Origin: RGIG9115 sp045128915
GTDB taxonomy: Bacteria; Bacillota; Clostridia; UBA1381
Assembly: GCA_045128915.1 (NCBI GenBank)
Contig: JBGVIT010000033.1
Location: forward strand, 62,001 to 126,000
DNA length: 64,000 nt
Reading direction: 5' to 3'
A model generated the notes under the pieces. The model had not been told where the DNA came from and did not search any database. It saw nothing but the letters and a program-made list of their open reading frames with translations. The position numbers and the translations under genes are program-made. Shown piece by piece: positions 24,015-32,409 of the stretch; within the stretch, counting starts at the first letter, position 1, and each line of letters starts with the position of its first letter.

Positions 24015-25991
24015 ATGATTAATCAGATTAAATTCGATATGATGAAGGGAATGGTCTCAATTCTTAATGAGGCTGCCAATGCTTATTACAACACTGGCAA
24101 ACCTATTATGACCGACGAACAGTTTGACGCAAGACTTGAAGACCTTCGACAGTTAGAAGAAGAAACAGGAGTTGTACTTGCCAACTCTCCTACTCATAAT
24201 GTAGGTGCAAAGGTGCTCACTGAATTGCAAGAAGTTACTCATTCGCATCCTATGCTTAGTCTTGAGAAATGTCATACAGTTGACGAGCTTATTAAGTTTG
24301 CCAACAATAAAGAGTTAGTGGCGAGTATTAAATTAGATGGTCTTACAATTTCTTTAACTTACGAGAATGGTCTTCTTGTAAGAGCAGAAACCAGAGGTGA
24401 CGGATATGTAGGTTCCGATGTTACTGAACATATTAGACAATTTAAAAATGTCCCTTTGAAAATTAATAAAGAAGGAATTTATATTATTGAGGGCGAGGCA
24501 ATCATTACCAATGAAGATTTTGCCGAAATCAATAAAGATGGCGAATATAAGAATAGTAGAAATCTTGCCAGCGGCACACTTTCTGTTTTGGACACATCCT
24601 TGGTTGCAAAGAGAAGGTTGAGACTTTGTAATTGGGATGTTATCGAGGGTGGTGGCAACAGCCTTAAAGACAATTTAAATGAAGCGAGAGAATTAGGCTT
24701 TGATGTAGTGCCGTTTTGGTCGGTTATTAACTTAGACCCTAAGAAACTTCAGAATACAATTGATTATGTATTTGAATATGCAAAAGAAGAAGGATTGCCT
24801 TGTGACGGAATTGTATTCAAATTTAATGACATTGAATATGGTAAGTCTCTTGGCAAAACCGAACATCACTTTAAAAATGGAATTGCCTATAAGAGAGAAG
24901 ATGATGCATATAAAACTGAATTCATTGATATAGATTGGACAGTTGGTAAGACGGGTGTTATTACACCCACCGCTATCTTTAAGCCAGTTGAGATAGATGG
25001 CACTATTGTAGAAAGAGCGTCACTGCACAATGTCTCTATTTTGACAAGTTTGGATTTGCATAGAGGCGATACTATTGAGGTTTATAAGGCAAACATGATA
25101 ATTCCTCAAGTGAAGAGAAATGTTTCATCTGATGAAAGAACGGCATTGGGCAGAGAAAAAGACTATGTTTTTATTCCATCCACTTGTCCCATTTGTGGTG
25201 GCGACACAGAGATTAAACAAGATAACGATTCTAAGGTTCTTGTGTGTACGAATGATAATTGCAAGGGTAAATTACTTGGCAAGTTAACTCACTTTGTTTC
25301 TAAGAATGCGATGAATGTTGATGGACTTTCAGAACAAACATTAGAGAAGTTTATTGAACTTGGTTGGCTTACTTGCTTTGAAGATATTTATAAGTTAGAC
25401 CTTTATACAAATATAATGATGGATTTAGATGGATTTGGTTTAAAGTCCGTGAAAAATCTTTTTGATTCAATTAGCAAGAGCACTAACACTACACTTGATA
25501 GGTTTATTTACGCACTTTCCATTCCTCTTATCGGTAGAAGTGCAAGTAAAACTATTAGCAAATATTTTAATGGCGACATTGATAGATTTTATACTGAATG
25601 TTGTTTCAGCGAATTTGATTTCACTGTTTTGGACGACTTTGGCGAAGCTATGAATGAGTCTATTAATAAGTATATAAGAGACAATGCCATTATGATTTGC
25701 GAACTCTCAAAACATATGGAGTTTGAAAAGCCACAGACTCCCTCTAATAACGCAAATCTGTTGGGTCTTACTTTTGTGATTACAGGCTCGTTAAATCATT
25801 TTGTTAATAGAGATGAAGCAAAAGAAAAAATTGAAGCTGCTGGTGGCAAGGTAAACGGTTCTGTCTCGGCAAAGACTTCCTACCTTGTAAATAATGATAT
25901 TACATCTACAAGCGGCAAGAATAAGAAGGCAAAAGAGTTGAACATTCCAATTATAGATGAAGAAGAATTGATTAGAATGTTAAATTCATAA
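24015..25991 (+). CDS. ligA: NAD-dependent DNA ligase
   Basis: 658 residues, full bacterial LigA length. Domain Ia (YYNTGKPIMTDEQFD), adenylation motif SIKLDGLTISL with the active lysine near residue 107, and EGEAIITNEDF are present, with an OB-fold. A four-Cys zinc finger (CPICGG ... CTNDNC), helix-hairpin-helix repeats and a C-terminal BRCT domain (LLGLTFVITGSLNHF ... EAAGGKV) complete it. It seals nicks in replicated DNA. Phages more often carry ATP ligases, so this is a bacterial-type enzyme, probably acquired from a host. It sits 8 bases after the Cys-rich gene. Confidence 0.96.
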   Translation: MINQIKFDMMKGMVSILNEAANAYYNTGKPIMTDEQFDARLEDLRQLEEETGVVLANSPTHNVGAKVLTELQEVTHSHPMLSLEKCHTVDELIKFANNKELVASIKLDGLTISLTYENGLLVRAETRGDGYVGSDVTEHIRQFKNVPLKINKEGIYIIEGEAIITNEDFAEINKDGEYKNSRNLASGTLSVLDTSLVAKRRLRLCNWDVIEGGGNSLKDNLNEARELGFDVVPFWSVINLDPKKLQNTIDYVFEYAKEEGLPCDGIVFKFNDIEYGKSLGKTEHHFKNGIAYKREDDAYKTEFIDIDWTVGKTGVITPTAIFKPVEIDGTIVERASLHNVSILTSLDLHRGDTIEVYKANMIIPQVKRNVSSDERTALGREKDYVFIPSTCPICGGDTEIKQDNDSKVLVCTNDNCKGKLLGKLTHFVSKNAMNVDGLSEQTLEKFIELGWLTCFEDIYKLDLYTNIMMDLDGFGLKSVKNLFDSISKSTNTTLDRFIYALSIPLIGRSASKTISKYFNGDIDRFYTECCFSEFDFTVLDDFGEAMNESINKYIRDNAIMICELSKHMEFEKPQTPSNNANLLGLTFVITGSLNHFVNRDEAKEKIEAAGGKVNGSVSAKTSYLVNNDITSTSGKNKKAKELNIPIIDEEELIRMLNS

Positions 25992-26014
25992 ATATATATA
26001 GAAAGGGTATAATT

Positions 26015-28189
26015 ATGGCTGATACAGTTGTAAAAAGAGATGGTCGTATTGTGCCATTTGATAAAGAAAAAATTAAATTGGCAATCCTCAAAGCAATGGA
26101 GTATGGCAATGGTATTAAAAAAGATAAAATTGCTAACGATATCGCTGATGAAATTGAAGTTGAATTAAAAGATATTAGTGAGACAACAATTTCTAATATT
26201 GAAGGCTTAGTTTATAATAAGCTTATTTCCAAAAAGCAGAGGCTTACTGCTAAAGCATATGAAGATTATAGAGCTGTAAGAGAATATCAGAGACAGCATA
26301 ATACTATTGACAATAAGGTGTTAGGTATTATTGACGGAACTAACAACGATGCTCTTGCCGAGAACTCTAATAAACAAAAAACATTAGTTTCTACAAGCAG
26401 AGACTTAGTTGCAGAAGAAGTGTCTAAGGATATTTCCCTGCGTATGAAGTTGCCTCCTCACTTAGCTCAGTCGCACCAAGATGGCATTCTTCACATTCAC
26501 GATTTGGGTCATTATCTAAACAACAGTTTTAATTGTTGTTTGGTTAATCTTGAAGATATGCTTCAGAATGGTACGGTTATTAATGGTAAAATGATTGAAA
26601 AACCTCATAGTTTTAGAACTGCTTGTACAATTTCTACCCAGATTATTGCACAAGTTGCATCTGGTCAGTTTGGAGGTCAGACAATTACTCTTTCGCATTT
26701 GGCACCCTTTGTAAAAATTAGTGAAGAAAGAATTAGAAAAGAAGTTTGGGATGACATTCACGAATTGCCAATTTATAATGAACGAGATTGCGAAAGATAT
26801 GTTGATAAGATTGTTCGTAAGCGATTAGCTAAAGAAGTCCGTGATGGAGTTCAAACATTCCAGTACCAGATAAATACACTCCAGACAAGCAACGGTCAAG
26901 CGCCTTTTCTTTCAGTGTTTATGTATATCAGCGAAAATGCTGAATACGAAAAGGAAACTGCTATGATTATTGAGGAGTTTATTCGTCAACGCATTCAAGG
27001 TATGAAGAATGAGGTTGGCGTGTGGGTTACTCCCGCATTCCCTAAGCTTCTTTATGTTCTTGACGAGAATAATATTCACGAAGATAGTGAGTATTGGTAT
27101 ATTACGGAACTCGCAGCTAAGTGTGTATCCAAGAGAATGATGCCCGATTTTATTTCTGCAAAGCATATGCGTCAGAATTACGAGGGTAATGTATTTGGTT
27201 GTATGGGTTGCAGAGCTTGGCTTTCGCCTTATAAGGGTGGCATTAACAATGAAGAAGGTAAGTATAAGTGGTATGGCAGATTCAATATGGGACTTACCTC
27301 TATTAACCTTGCTGATTGTGGTATGTCTGCTCAAGGAAGCATTGAAGATTTTTGGAAGATATTCGATGAGAGACTTGAGCTTTGCTATGAGAGCTTAATG
27401 CTTAGATATGAAAAGTTAAAGGATGTTACATCTGATGCATCGCCTATTCATTGGCAACATGGTGCTATTGCAAGATTACCCAAACACGCACCGATTCTTC
27501 CGTTGCTTCAAGATGGATATTCCACCATTACTCTTGGTTATATTGGTGTATACGAATGTGTAAAAGCTCTACTTGGGGTATCACATACAACGCCAGAAGG
27601 TGAGAAGTTGGCACTCGAAATTGTTTCTTATATGAAAAAGAAAGTATTAGATTGGAAGAAGCGTACTGGACTTGGTTTTGCACTTTATGGAACTCCTTCA
27701 GAAAGCCTTACTGAGAAATTTGCTCAGGCAACAATAAGACGATGGGGTACAGTCGATGGCGAATCAAATAGAAACTTCTTAACAAATAGTTATCATGTAT
27801 TCGTTGAAGAAAAGATTAACGCTTTTGATAAGTTGAAGTTTGAATCGCAGTTCCACCCCATTAGTAGTGGCGGTTGTATATCTTATGTGGAAGCTGTTAA
27901 TCTAACAAATAATATTCCTGCTGTATTATCTCTGATTCAGTATATTTATGATAATATTCAGTATGCAGAAATCAATACCAAGTCAGATTACTGCCATGTA
28001 TGCGGATATGATGGTGAGATTATGATTGATGACAATCTTGATTGGTATTGTCCTAACTGTGGCAATAGAGATAAGAGTAAGATGAATGTAGTTAGAAGAA
28101 CTTGTGGATATCTTGGCGAGAATTTCTGGAACAAAGGGCGCACAGAAGAAATTAAAAATCGCTATGTCCATTTGGGAGCTGGTGAGTAA
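26015..28189 (+). CDS. nrdD: Anaerobic (class III) ribonucleoside-triphosphate reductase
   Basis: 724 residues. An N-terminal ATP-cone (VVKRDGRIVPFDKEKI) gives allosteric control. The core contains the active-site cysteine region NVFGCMGCRAWLSP. The C-terminus has the zinc site (CHVCGYDG, YCPNCGN) and glycyl-radical loop RRTCGYLGENFWNKGR with the radical glycine near residue 698. It makes deoxynucleotides without oxygen, commonly using formate as reductant. The stop abuts the GTG of the activase, and a formate/nitrite-type channel follows that. Complete and apparently functional. Confidence 0.96.
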   Translation: MADTVVKRDGRIVPFDKEKIKLAILKAMEYGNGIKKDKIANDIADEIEVELKDISETTISNIEGLVYNKLISKKQRLTAKAYEDYRAVREYQRQHNTIDNKVLGIIDGTNNDALAENSNKQKTLVSTSRDLVAEEVSKDISLRMKLPPHLAQSHQDGILHIHDLGHYLNNSFNCCLVNLEDMLQNGTVINGKMIEKPHSFRTACTISTQIIAQVASGQFGGQTITLSHLAPFVKISEERIRKEVWDDIHELPIYNERDCERYVDKIVRKRLAKEVRDGVQTFQYQINTLQTSNGQAPFLSVFMYISENAEYEKETAMIIEEFIRQRIQGMKNEVGVWVTPAFPKLLYVLDENNIHEDSEYWYITELAAKCVSKRMMPDFISAKHMRQNYEGNVFGCMGCRAWLSPYKGGINNEEGKYKWYGRFNMGLTSINLADCGMSAQGSIEDFWKIFDERLELCYESLMLRYEKLKDVTSDASPIHWQHGAIARLPKHAPILPLLQDGYSTITLGYIGVYECVKALLGVSHTTPEGEKLALEIVSYMKKKVLDWKKRTGLGFALYGTPSESLTEKFAQATIRRWGTVDGESNRNFLTNSYHVFVEEKINAFDKLKFESQFHPISSGGCISYVEAVNLTNNIPAVLSLIQYIYDNIQYAEINTKSDYCHVCGYDGEIMIDDNLDWYCPNCGNRDKSKMNVVRRTCGYLGENFWNKGRTEEIKNRYVHLGAGE

Positions 28190-28696
28190 GTGAATTACCA
28201 TAAGATAGAAAAAACATCAATTGCCAATGGCGAAGGAATAAGAGTCGTTCTTTGGATTAGTGGTTGCTCCTTGCATTGCAAGGGGTGCCACAATCCAGAA
28301 ACTTGGAGTTTGCATTCAGGAAAGCCGTTTGACGAAGAAGCAAAAAAAGAACTATTTGAAGCATTAGATAAACCATATATTCAAGGAATTACATTCTCTG
28401 GTGGACATCCTTTTGAGAATTATAATCGTTCAACGGTATATTGTTTAGTCAAAGAAATCAAAGAAAAATTTCCCAAAAAAGACATATGGCTTTATACAGG
28501 ATATACTTGGGAAGAAATTTTTGAAAAGGACATAAGAGAGATACAACGAACTTTATGTTGGATAGATGTTCTTGTCGATGGCAAATATATTGATGAACAA
28601 AGAGACATAACTCTTAAATGGAGAGGGAGTAAAAATCAAAGAGTGATTGATGTTAAAGCTTCTTTAATGCAAGAAAAGGTAGTGCTATGGGAATAA
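28190..28696 (+). CDS. nrdG: Anaerobic ribonucleotide reductase activating protein
   Basis: 168 residues. GTG start at 28190 directly after the nrdD stop, with GGAGCTGGTGAGTAA upstream. SGCSLHCKGCHNPETW provides the CxxxCxxC radical SAM cluster (C26, C30, C33), and ITFSGGHPF is the glycine-rich SAM-binding motif. It generates the glycyl radical on NrdD. Its last 10 bases overlap the next gene. Confidence 0.95.
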   Translation: MNYHKIEKTSIANGEGIRVVLWISGCSLHCKGCHNPETWSLHSGKPFDEEAKKELFEALDKPYIQGITFSGGHPFENYNRSTVYCLVKEIKEKFPKKDIWLYTGYTWEEIFEKDIREIQRTLCWIDVLVDGKYIDEQRDITLKWRGSKNQRVIDVKASLMQEKVVLWE

Positions 28697-29253
28697 TTGT
28701 TAGACAATCTATATTAAGTGGTATTTTAGTTGGATTAGGCGTTGTATTACAAATTCAAGTTCAAAATGCATACATAGGGGCTATGTTATTTTCAATGGCA
28801 TTGTTGACAATTATTGAGTGTGACTTGAAATTGTACACTGGAAAAATTGGTTTCTTTAGAATAAAAGAGACTAAAAATTTATTAATAATTTTAATAGGTA
28901 ATTTGGTTGGTGTATTGATTCCAATTTTTTGTTCACTATTAAAAAATGGTTTCTATGACAGAATTATTGAAATATCAAATGCCAAATTTGCGAATGGATA
29001 TATTGAACTATTTTTATATGGATTAATGTGCGGCGTTCTAATGTTTATTGCAGTTTATTGTAAAAAACCCCTTATAACCGTATTTTGTATTATGACATTT
29101 ATTTTGTCTGGCTACGAACATTGTATAGCAGATTTTCCATATTTAGTTTTTAATTTTAATATAAACCATTTGTTAAAATTTTTATGTATTGTTTTAGGTA
29201 ATTCGCTTGGTTCGATAAGCATAAACAAATTAATTAAATCAACAAGGGAGTAA
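28687..29253 (+). CDS. Formate/nitrite transporter (FNT) family channel, short form
   Basis: 188 residues, six hydrophobic segments. FNT landmarks in order: SGILVGLGVVLQIQV, a FocA-like AMLFSMALLTIIECDLKLYTG, GNLVGVLIPIF, YGLMCGVLMFIAVYC, SGYEHCIADFPYL (central pore histidine H145, as in FocA SGFEHSIANM) and LGNSLGSISINK. It lacks the long loops and N-terminal arm of FocA (about 280 residues) but keeps the pore motifs. FNT proteins form pentamers in the membrane and pass formate, nitrite or hydrosulfide. Its gene overlaps nrdG, and NrdD can consume formate, so supply of formate to the reductase is the likely role (inference); removal of an acid is the alternative. Confidence 0.82.
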   Translation: MGIIVRQSILSGILVGLGVVLQIQVQNAYIGAMLFSMALLTIIECDLKLYTGKIGFFRIKETKNLLIILIGNLVGVLIPIFCSLLKNGFYDRIIEISNAKFANGYIELFLYGLMCGVLMFIAVYCKKPLITVFCIMTFILSGYEHCIADFPYLVFNFNINHLLKFLCIVLGNSLGSISINKLIKSTRE

Positions 29254-29256
29254 AGA

Positions 29257-29706
29257 ATGAATAAGATTAGAGGATTTGAAGTTGTAATTGACGAGAAGAG
29301 AAAGACAGCGGGTGATATTACGCTCCCAACCAGAGGTTCGAGCACTGCAATGGCATATGATTTTTATGCAACAGAAGATTTTGTGGTATTTCCCAATTCA
29401 ATTGCAAAGGTGTGGACTGATGTAAAAGCGTATATGCAAGAGAATGAATGTTTAATTCTTAATGTTAGAAGTTCTATGGGTGGTAAATTTATGCTTGCCA
29501 ATACTTCTGGTTGGATTGACTCAGACTATTATTCTAATGAAAGTAACGATGGCAATATCGGAATCTTTCTTAAGAATATTAGTGACGAAACACAGAGAAT
29601 TAAGAAGGGCGATAGAATTGCTCAGGGTGCATTCTTTAACTTCTTAGTTGCAGACAATGGTAATACCGATAATGTCCGAACTGGCGGTTTTGGAAGCACT
29701 AATTAA
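29257..29706 (+). CDS. dut: dUTP diphosphatase
   Basis: 149 residues with trimeric dUTPase motifs: MAYDFYAT (1), NVRSSMGG (2), SGWIDSDYYSN (3), KKGDRIAQG (4) and C-terminal TGGFGSTN (5, Gly-rich lid). It converts dUTP to dUMP, keeping uracil out of DNA. It lies 3 bases after the channel gene in the deoxynucleotide operon. Confidence 0.95.
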   Translation: MNKIRGFEVVIDEKRKTAGDITLPTRGSSTAMAYDFYATEDFVVFPNSIAKVWTDVKAYMQENECLILNVRSSMGGKFMLANTSGWIDSDYYSNESNDGNIGIFLKNISDETQRIKKGDRIAQGAFFNFLVADNGNTDNVRTGGFGSTN

Positions 29707-29720
29707 AATTCTAATTTTAA
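29703..29720 (+). promoter_or_regulatory. Recurrent palindromic element, copy 9 (perfect)
   Basis: TTAAAA-TTCTAA-TTTTAA overlapping the dUTPase stop, followed by AAGGTAAATAATC. The next start codon (29749) uses a second site, AGAGGATAAGAG. Confidence 0.55.
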
Positions 29721-29748
29721 AAGGTAAATAATCAAAAGAGGATAAGAG

Positions 29749-30339
29749 ATGAATTATTATATTAGCGATTTACATTTTGGTTGTCAAAACAAATTTGACG
29801 GTAAAACATTAGGGCACGATAAGTTAATCAAACAAAGATGGAATGCGATAGTTCATAATAATGACACGGTATATATTCTTGGAGATATTGGCAGAGAAGG
29901 TGGCAATAAAGACAATGAATATCTTTGTGAGATTATTTCTACTCTCAAGGGAAACAAAGTACTAATTCAAGGCAACCACGAAAAACTAAAAGATAATAGG
30001 CTAAGACAACTATTCACAGAAATCACACCCTATAAAGAAATTACGGATAACTATAATGGACTTAATCATAACTTAGTTTTATCTCATTATCCTATCACAT
30101 TCTGGAATGGGCAGCATAAAGGTTGGATTCATTTATATGGGCATGTACATATATCTGATGAATGGGATGTGTATGAGAAGTGTTTGAATTATGTAAATGA
30201 TTTCTTTAAGGACAAAACATTAAAAGGATATACTGATTGCCCACCAGCAAAAGCATATAACTGTGGAGCAATGTTACCATATATGGACTGGACTCCTCGA
30301 ACCTTAAAAGAGATTATCGCTGCTCACGAAAATAATTAA
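29749..30339 (+). CDS. Calcineurin-like metallophosphoesterase
   Basis: 196 residues with all metal motifs: YISDLHFG (DxH), ILGDIG (GD), IQGNHEKL (GNH), LSHYPI and LYGHVH. Phage enzymes of this build act on phosphate mono- or diesters of nucleotides or nucleic acids; the substrate is not evident. Its final bases run into promoter 5. Confidence 0.9.
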   Translation: MNYYISDLHFGCQNKFDGKTLGHDKLIKQRWNAIVHNNDTVYILGDIGREGGNKDNEYLCEIISTLKGNKVLIQGNHEKLKDNRLRQLFTEITPYKEITDNYNGLNHNLVLSHYPITFWNGQHKGWIHLYGHVHISDEWDVYEKCLNYVNDFFKDKTLKGYTDCPPAKAYNCGAMLPYMDWTPRTLKEIIAAHENN

Positions 30340-30340
30340 A

Positions 30341-30397
30341 AAAATTTTCAAAAAATTCCAAAAACCTATTGACAAATAAATATTATTGTGATATAAT
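30341..30397 (+). promoter_or_regulatory. Promoter 5 (shared class)
   Basis: TTGACA 30369-30374, 17-base spacer, TATAAT 30392-30397, upstream AAAAAATTCCAAAAACC. Confidence 0.85.
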
Positions 30398-30433
30398 ATA
30401 TACAGTCAAGGGCGAAATAGAACTTTTAATAAC

Positions 30434-30458
30434 TTATATAACAATTAAGGTTATATAA
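30434..30458 (+). promoter_or_regulatory. Leader hairpin containing the AAGGTTATATAA element
   Basis: TTATATAAC-AATTAAG-GTTATATAA, a perfect 9-bp inverted repeat. Here the recurrent leader element is itself one arm of the hairpin. Confidence 0.55.
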
Positions 30459-30490
30459 AATATAATAAACTATATAAAGAGGATTTAAAA

Positions 30491-31138
30491 ATGATTAATA
30501 CAACTCGTTTAAGATGTACTATCGGGTGGTTAGGAATGTTACTACCTTGGATAGTTCTAATATTAAGCGCTGCATATGGTTATGGTTTTCCCGATTCCAT
30601 CTCAGCAACATATTATCTTCCTACTTGTATCACGCCCTTTATGATTATTCTTGGTTCAGCAGGATTGCTACTATTTAGTTACAAGGGTTATGACAGACAA
30701 GACGATATCGTTTGTACGATTGCTGGTATATTTGCGCTTGGCATTTGTTTGTTTTCTTGTACTACTAATGGATTGTCTGAAAGATGGCTTGAACTTGCTA
30801 CGCTTACCAATGTAGGAACTTTTCAGATTGTTCCCAATATAAGTGGTATATTACATAACATCTGTGCTTTTGGTTTCTTTGGATTGCTTGCCTATAACTC
30901 TCTGTTTTTGTTTACCAAGAGCAGTGGAGCAATGACAGATAGCAAGAAAAAGAGAAATATTATATTCCGTGTATGTGGTATAGGTATGGTCGTTTCATTT
31001 CTTGCTATCGTACCAGTTAGTATCTTTGAATGGTGGGGCGGTGTATGGATTATTGAAACCATTGCTCTTGCATTCTTCGGTGTCTCGTGGTTAACAAAAG
31101 CAAATTGTTATTCTTGGTTATTTGCTGAAAAGCAGTAA
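30491..31138 (+). CDS. Six-span membrane protein
   Basis: 215 residues with hydrophobic segments near 8-28, 46-64, 74-90, 118-140, 160-180 and 185-202. SISATYYLP and LLFSYKGYDRQDD resemble a bacterial membrane family of unknown role in which similar SISAYY and YKGYD motifs occur. It has its own strong promoter and is not in an operon with the nucleotide genes, as expected for an early or prophage-expressed function. Superinfection exclusion or membrane modification is possible but unproven. Confidence 0.65.
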   Translation: MINTTRLRCTIGWLGMLLPWIVLILSAAYGYGFPDSISATYYLPTCITPFMIILGSAGLLLFSYKGYDRQDDIVCTIAGIFALGICLFSCTTNGLSERWLELATLTNVGTFQIVPNISGILHNICAFGFFGLLAYNSLFLFTKSSGAMTDSKKKRNIIFRVCGIGMVVSFLAIVPVSIFEWWGGVWIIETIALAFFGVSWLTKANCYSWLFAEKQ

Positions 31139-31238
31139 ATATATAAGTGTTAAACACTTGGATGTTAAGTGAAATTCAACCTTGCTATTTAGAGCAATCC
31201 GTTATAGGCGGTTTTCATAAAACTATAAGGAGATTAGT
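31139..31238 (+). other. Intergenic region with small hairpins
   Basis: AAGTGT-TAA-ACACTT (31145-31159) and CCG-TTATAGG-CGG followed by TTTTC near 31200. The second may be a weak terminator. ACTATAAGGAGATTAGT is the ribosome site of the next gene. Confidence 0.35.
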
Positions 31239-31631
31239 ATGAGAAAGTGTACGGTTTGTGGCGAAATAAAAGACGAGCAAGAGTTTTTTGTTAAGCGTCA
31301 CAATAAAGACGGTTCAATTGTCTTATGTTCACAATGTAAAAAGTGTCATTCAGAAGGAGAAATGAATCGTTACTATAAAAAGCAATCATTTATTGACAGC
31401 AAAAAATCACCTTGCGCTAAATGTGGAGAAAGTAGAATAAGGTGTTTGTCGTTTCATCATCGAAACCCTGAAGATAAAGACTTTACTATTGGTCAACTTA
31501 GAATGAGCAGCTTAGAGAAAATTCAACAAGAAATTGACAAGTGTGTTTGTCTTTGTTTGAATTGTCATCACGAATTCCATTATTTAAATAATGCTGATGG
31601 GATTACATTAGAAGATTATTTGATTAATTGA
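31239..31631 (+). CDS. HNH-type zinc protein, 130 aa
   Basis: The N-terminal CTVCGEIKDEQEFF and CSQCKKCH zinc site is followed by PCAKCGESRIRCLSFHHRNPE and LCLNCHHEFHY, the HNH-like core with metal cysteines. This is a common small phage HNH family, often near tRNA or packaging genes. It is the last protein gene before the tRNA cluster. Confidence 0.75.
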   Translation: MRKCTVCGEIKDEQEFFVKRHNKDGSIVLCSQCKKCHSEGEMNRYYKKQSFIDSKKSPCAKCGESRIRCLSFHHRNPEDKDFTIGQLRMSSLEKIQQEIDKCVCLCLNCHHEFHYLNNADGITLEDYLIN

Positions 31632-31653
31632 TTTGATTAAAAATAAAAAATAT

Positions 31654-31730
31654 TGGGGTGTAGCCAAGCGGTCTAAGGCTTCAGACTTTGACTCTGACAT
31701 TCGTGTGTTCAAATCACACCGCCCCAGCCA
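31654..31730 (+). tRNA. tRNA-Gln (TTG)
   Basis: Acceptor TGGGGTG/CGCCCCA (one G-U), D stem GCC/GGC, anticodon stem TCAGA/TCTGA around CTTTGAC with anticodon TTG, T arm GTGTG-TTCAAAT-CACAC, discriminator G and encoded CCA. All parts intact. Confidence 0.93.
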
Positions 31731-31733
31731 AAT

Positions 31734-31809
31734 CGGGATGTAGCCTATCGGTCAAGGCACTAGTTTTGGGAACTAGATGCAGTGTGTTCGACTCACATCA
31801 TTCCGACCA
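31734..31809 (+). tRNA. tRNA-Pro (TGG)
   Basis: Acceptor CGGGATG/CATTCCG, anticodon stem CTAGT/ACTAG around TTTGGGA (anticodon TGG), T arm GTGTG-TTCGACT-CACAT, discriminator A, encoded CCA. It starts 4 bases after tRNA-Gln. Confidence 0.93.
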
Positions 31810-32405
31810 GTCCGTAAGGACATAAGGCTGCCTAATATAAGGTGGCAACCAACATACTTGGTAAAGCTACATTTGTACGAAAATCAAGTCACTGTTGTTT
31901 CTGGTGTCAGAATGTGGGAAGTTCCCCATAACCTTCGCTTGGGTTGCCAGAACAAGCAAGTTACGGACAGAACGATAGCAATATCGTCTGAGGCAGATAT
32001 CTTTTAAGGTGTTTGCCAAAAAACTTACATTATCCTGCGGGTAGGTAAGTAAACAATTCACACATTTAATTCCGTACTAGGGACGGAGCGTTGGCTACAC
32101 AACAGAAAAAAGTAGAAGTCTTCTTGGTGTGAATGGAAGCGCTGGTTGCAAGTTAGCCTGAAACTTGAAGGGTTATGACCGAGGCGGATGCATTTCTGCC
32201 TCACATTAAAGCCAACAACAGAGATAGTCGTTACCCGATATACGACACATAAAAGGTCGGGGTTCTATAAATCTTTAGTGGGATTTGGCTCACCCCTTAA
32301 ATGAGTAGCTCACAGTACGCAATGCTAAAGATTTGAATTATTGAGGCTGCGGAGCATCGAAAAAAAATACCGTATCGCTACTTATCAATAGCGGTTGTTG
32401 GAGTA
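31810..32405 (+). ncRNA. Large structured noncoding RNA, ROOL-like candidate
   Basis: About 596 bases between tRNA-Pro and tRNA-Glu with no plausible gene but many helices. Local hairpins: GTCC-GTAA-GGAC (31810-31821) and ACGATA-GCAA-TATCGT (31972-31987), both with GNRA loops; ACTTAC/GTAAGT (32023-32050); TCCGT/ACGGA; GAGGC/GCCTC; CGCTA/TAGCG. Longer-range pairs: GGCAACC 31844 with GGTTGCC 31942; ATTCACAC 32056 with GTGTGAAT 32127; GTTGGCT 32090 with AGCCAAC 32210; AAATCTTTAG 32269 with CTAAAGATTT 32325. ROOL (rumen-originating, ornate, large) RNAs are about this size, come from phages and often lie beside tRNAs. GOLLD is the other candidate. Class name is inference; RNA nature is well supported. 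Confidence 0.72.
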
Positions 32406-32409
32406 CTAT

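Noticed and set aside
31810..32405. Group I or II intron between tRNAs
   Set aside because: The flanking tRNAs are both complete, no intron-encoded protein is inside, and I saw no conserved intron core; a free-standing RNA fits better.
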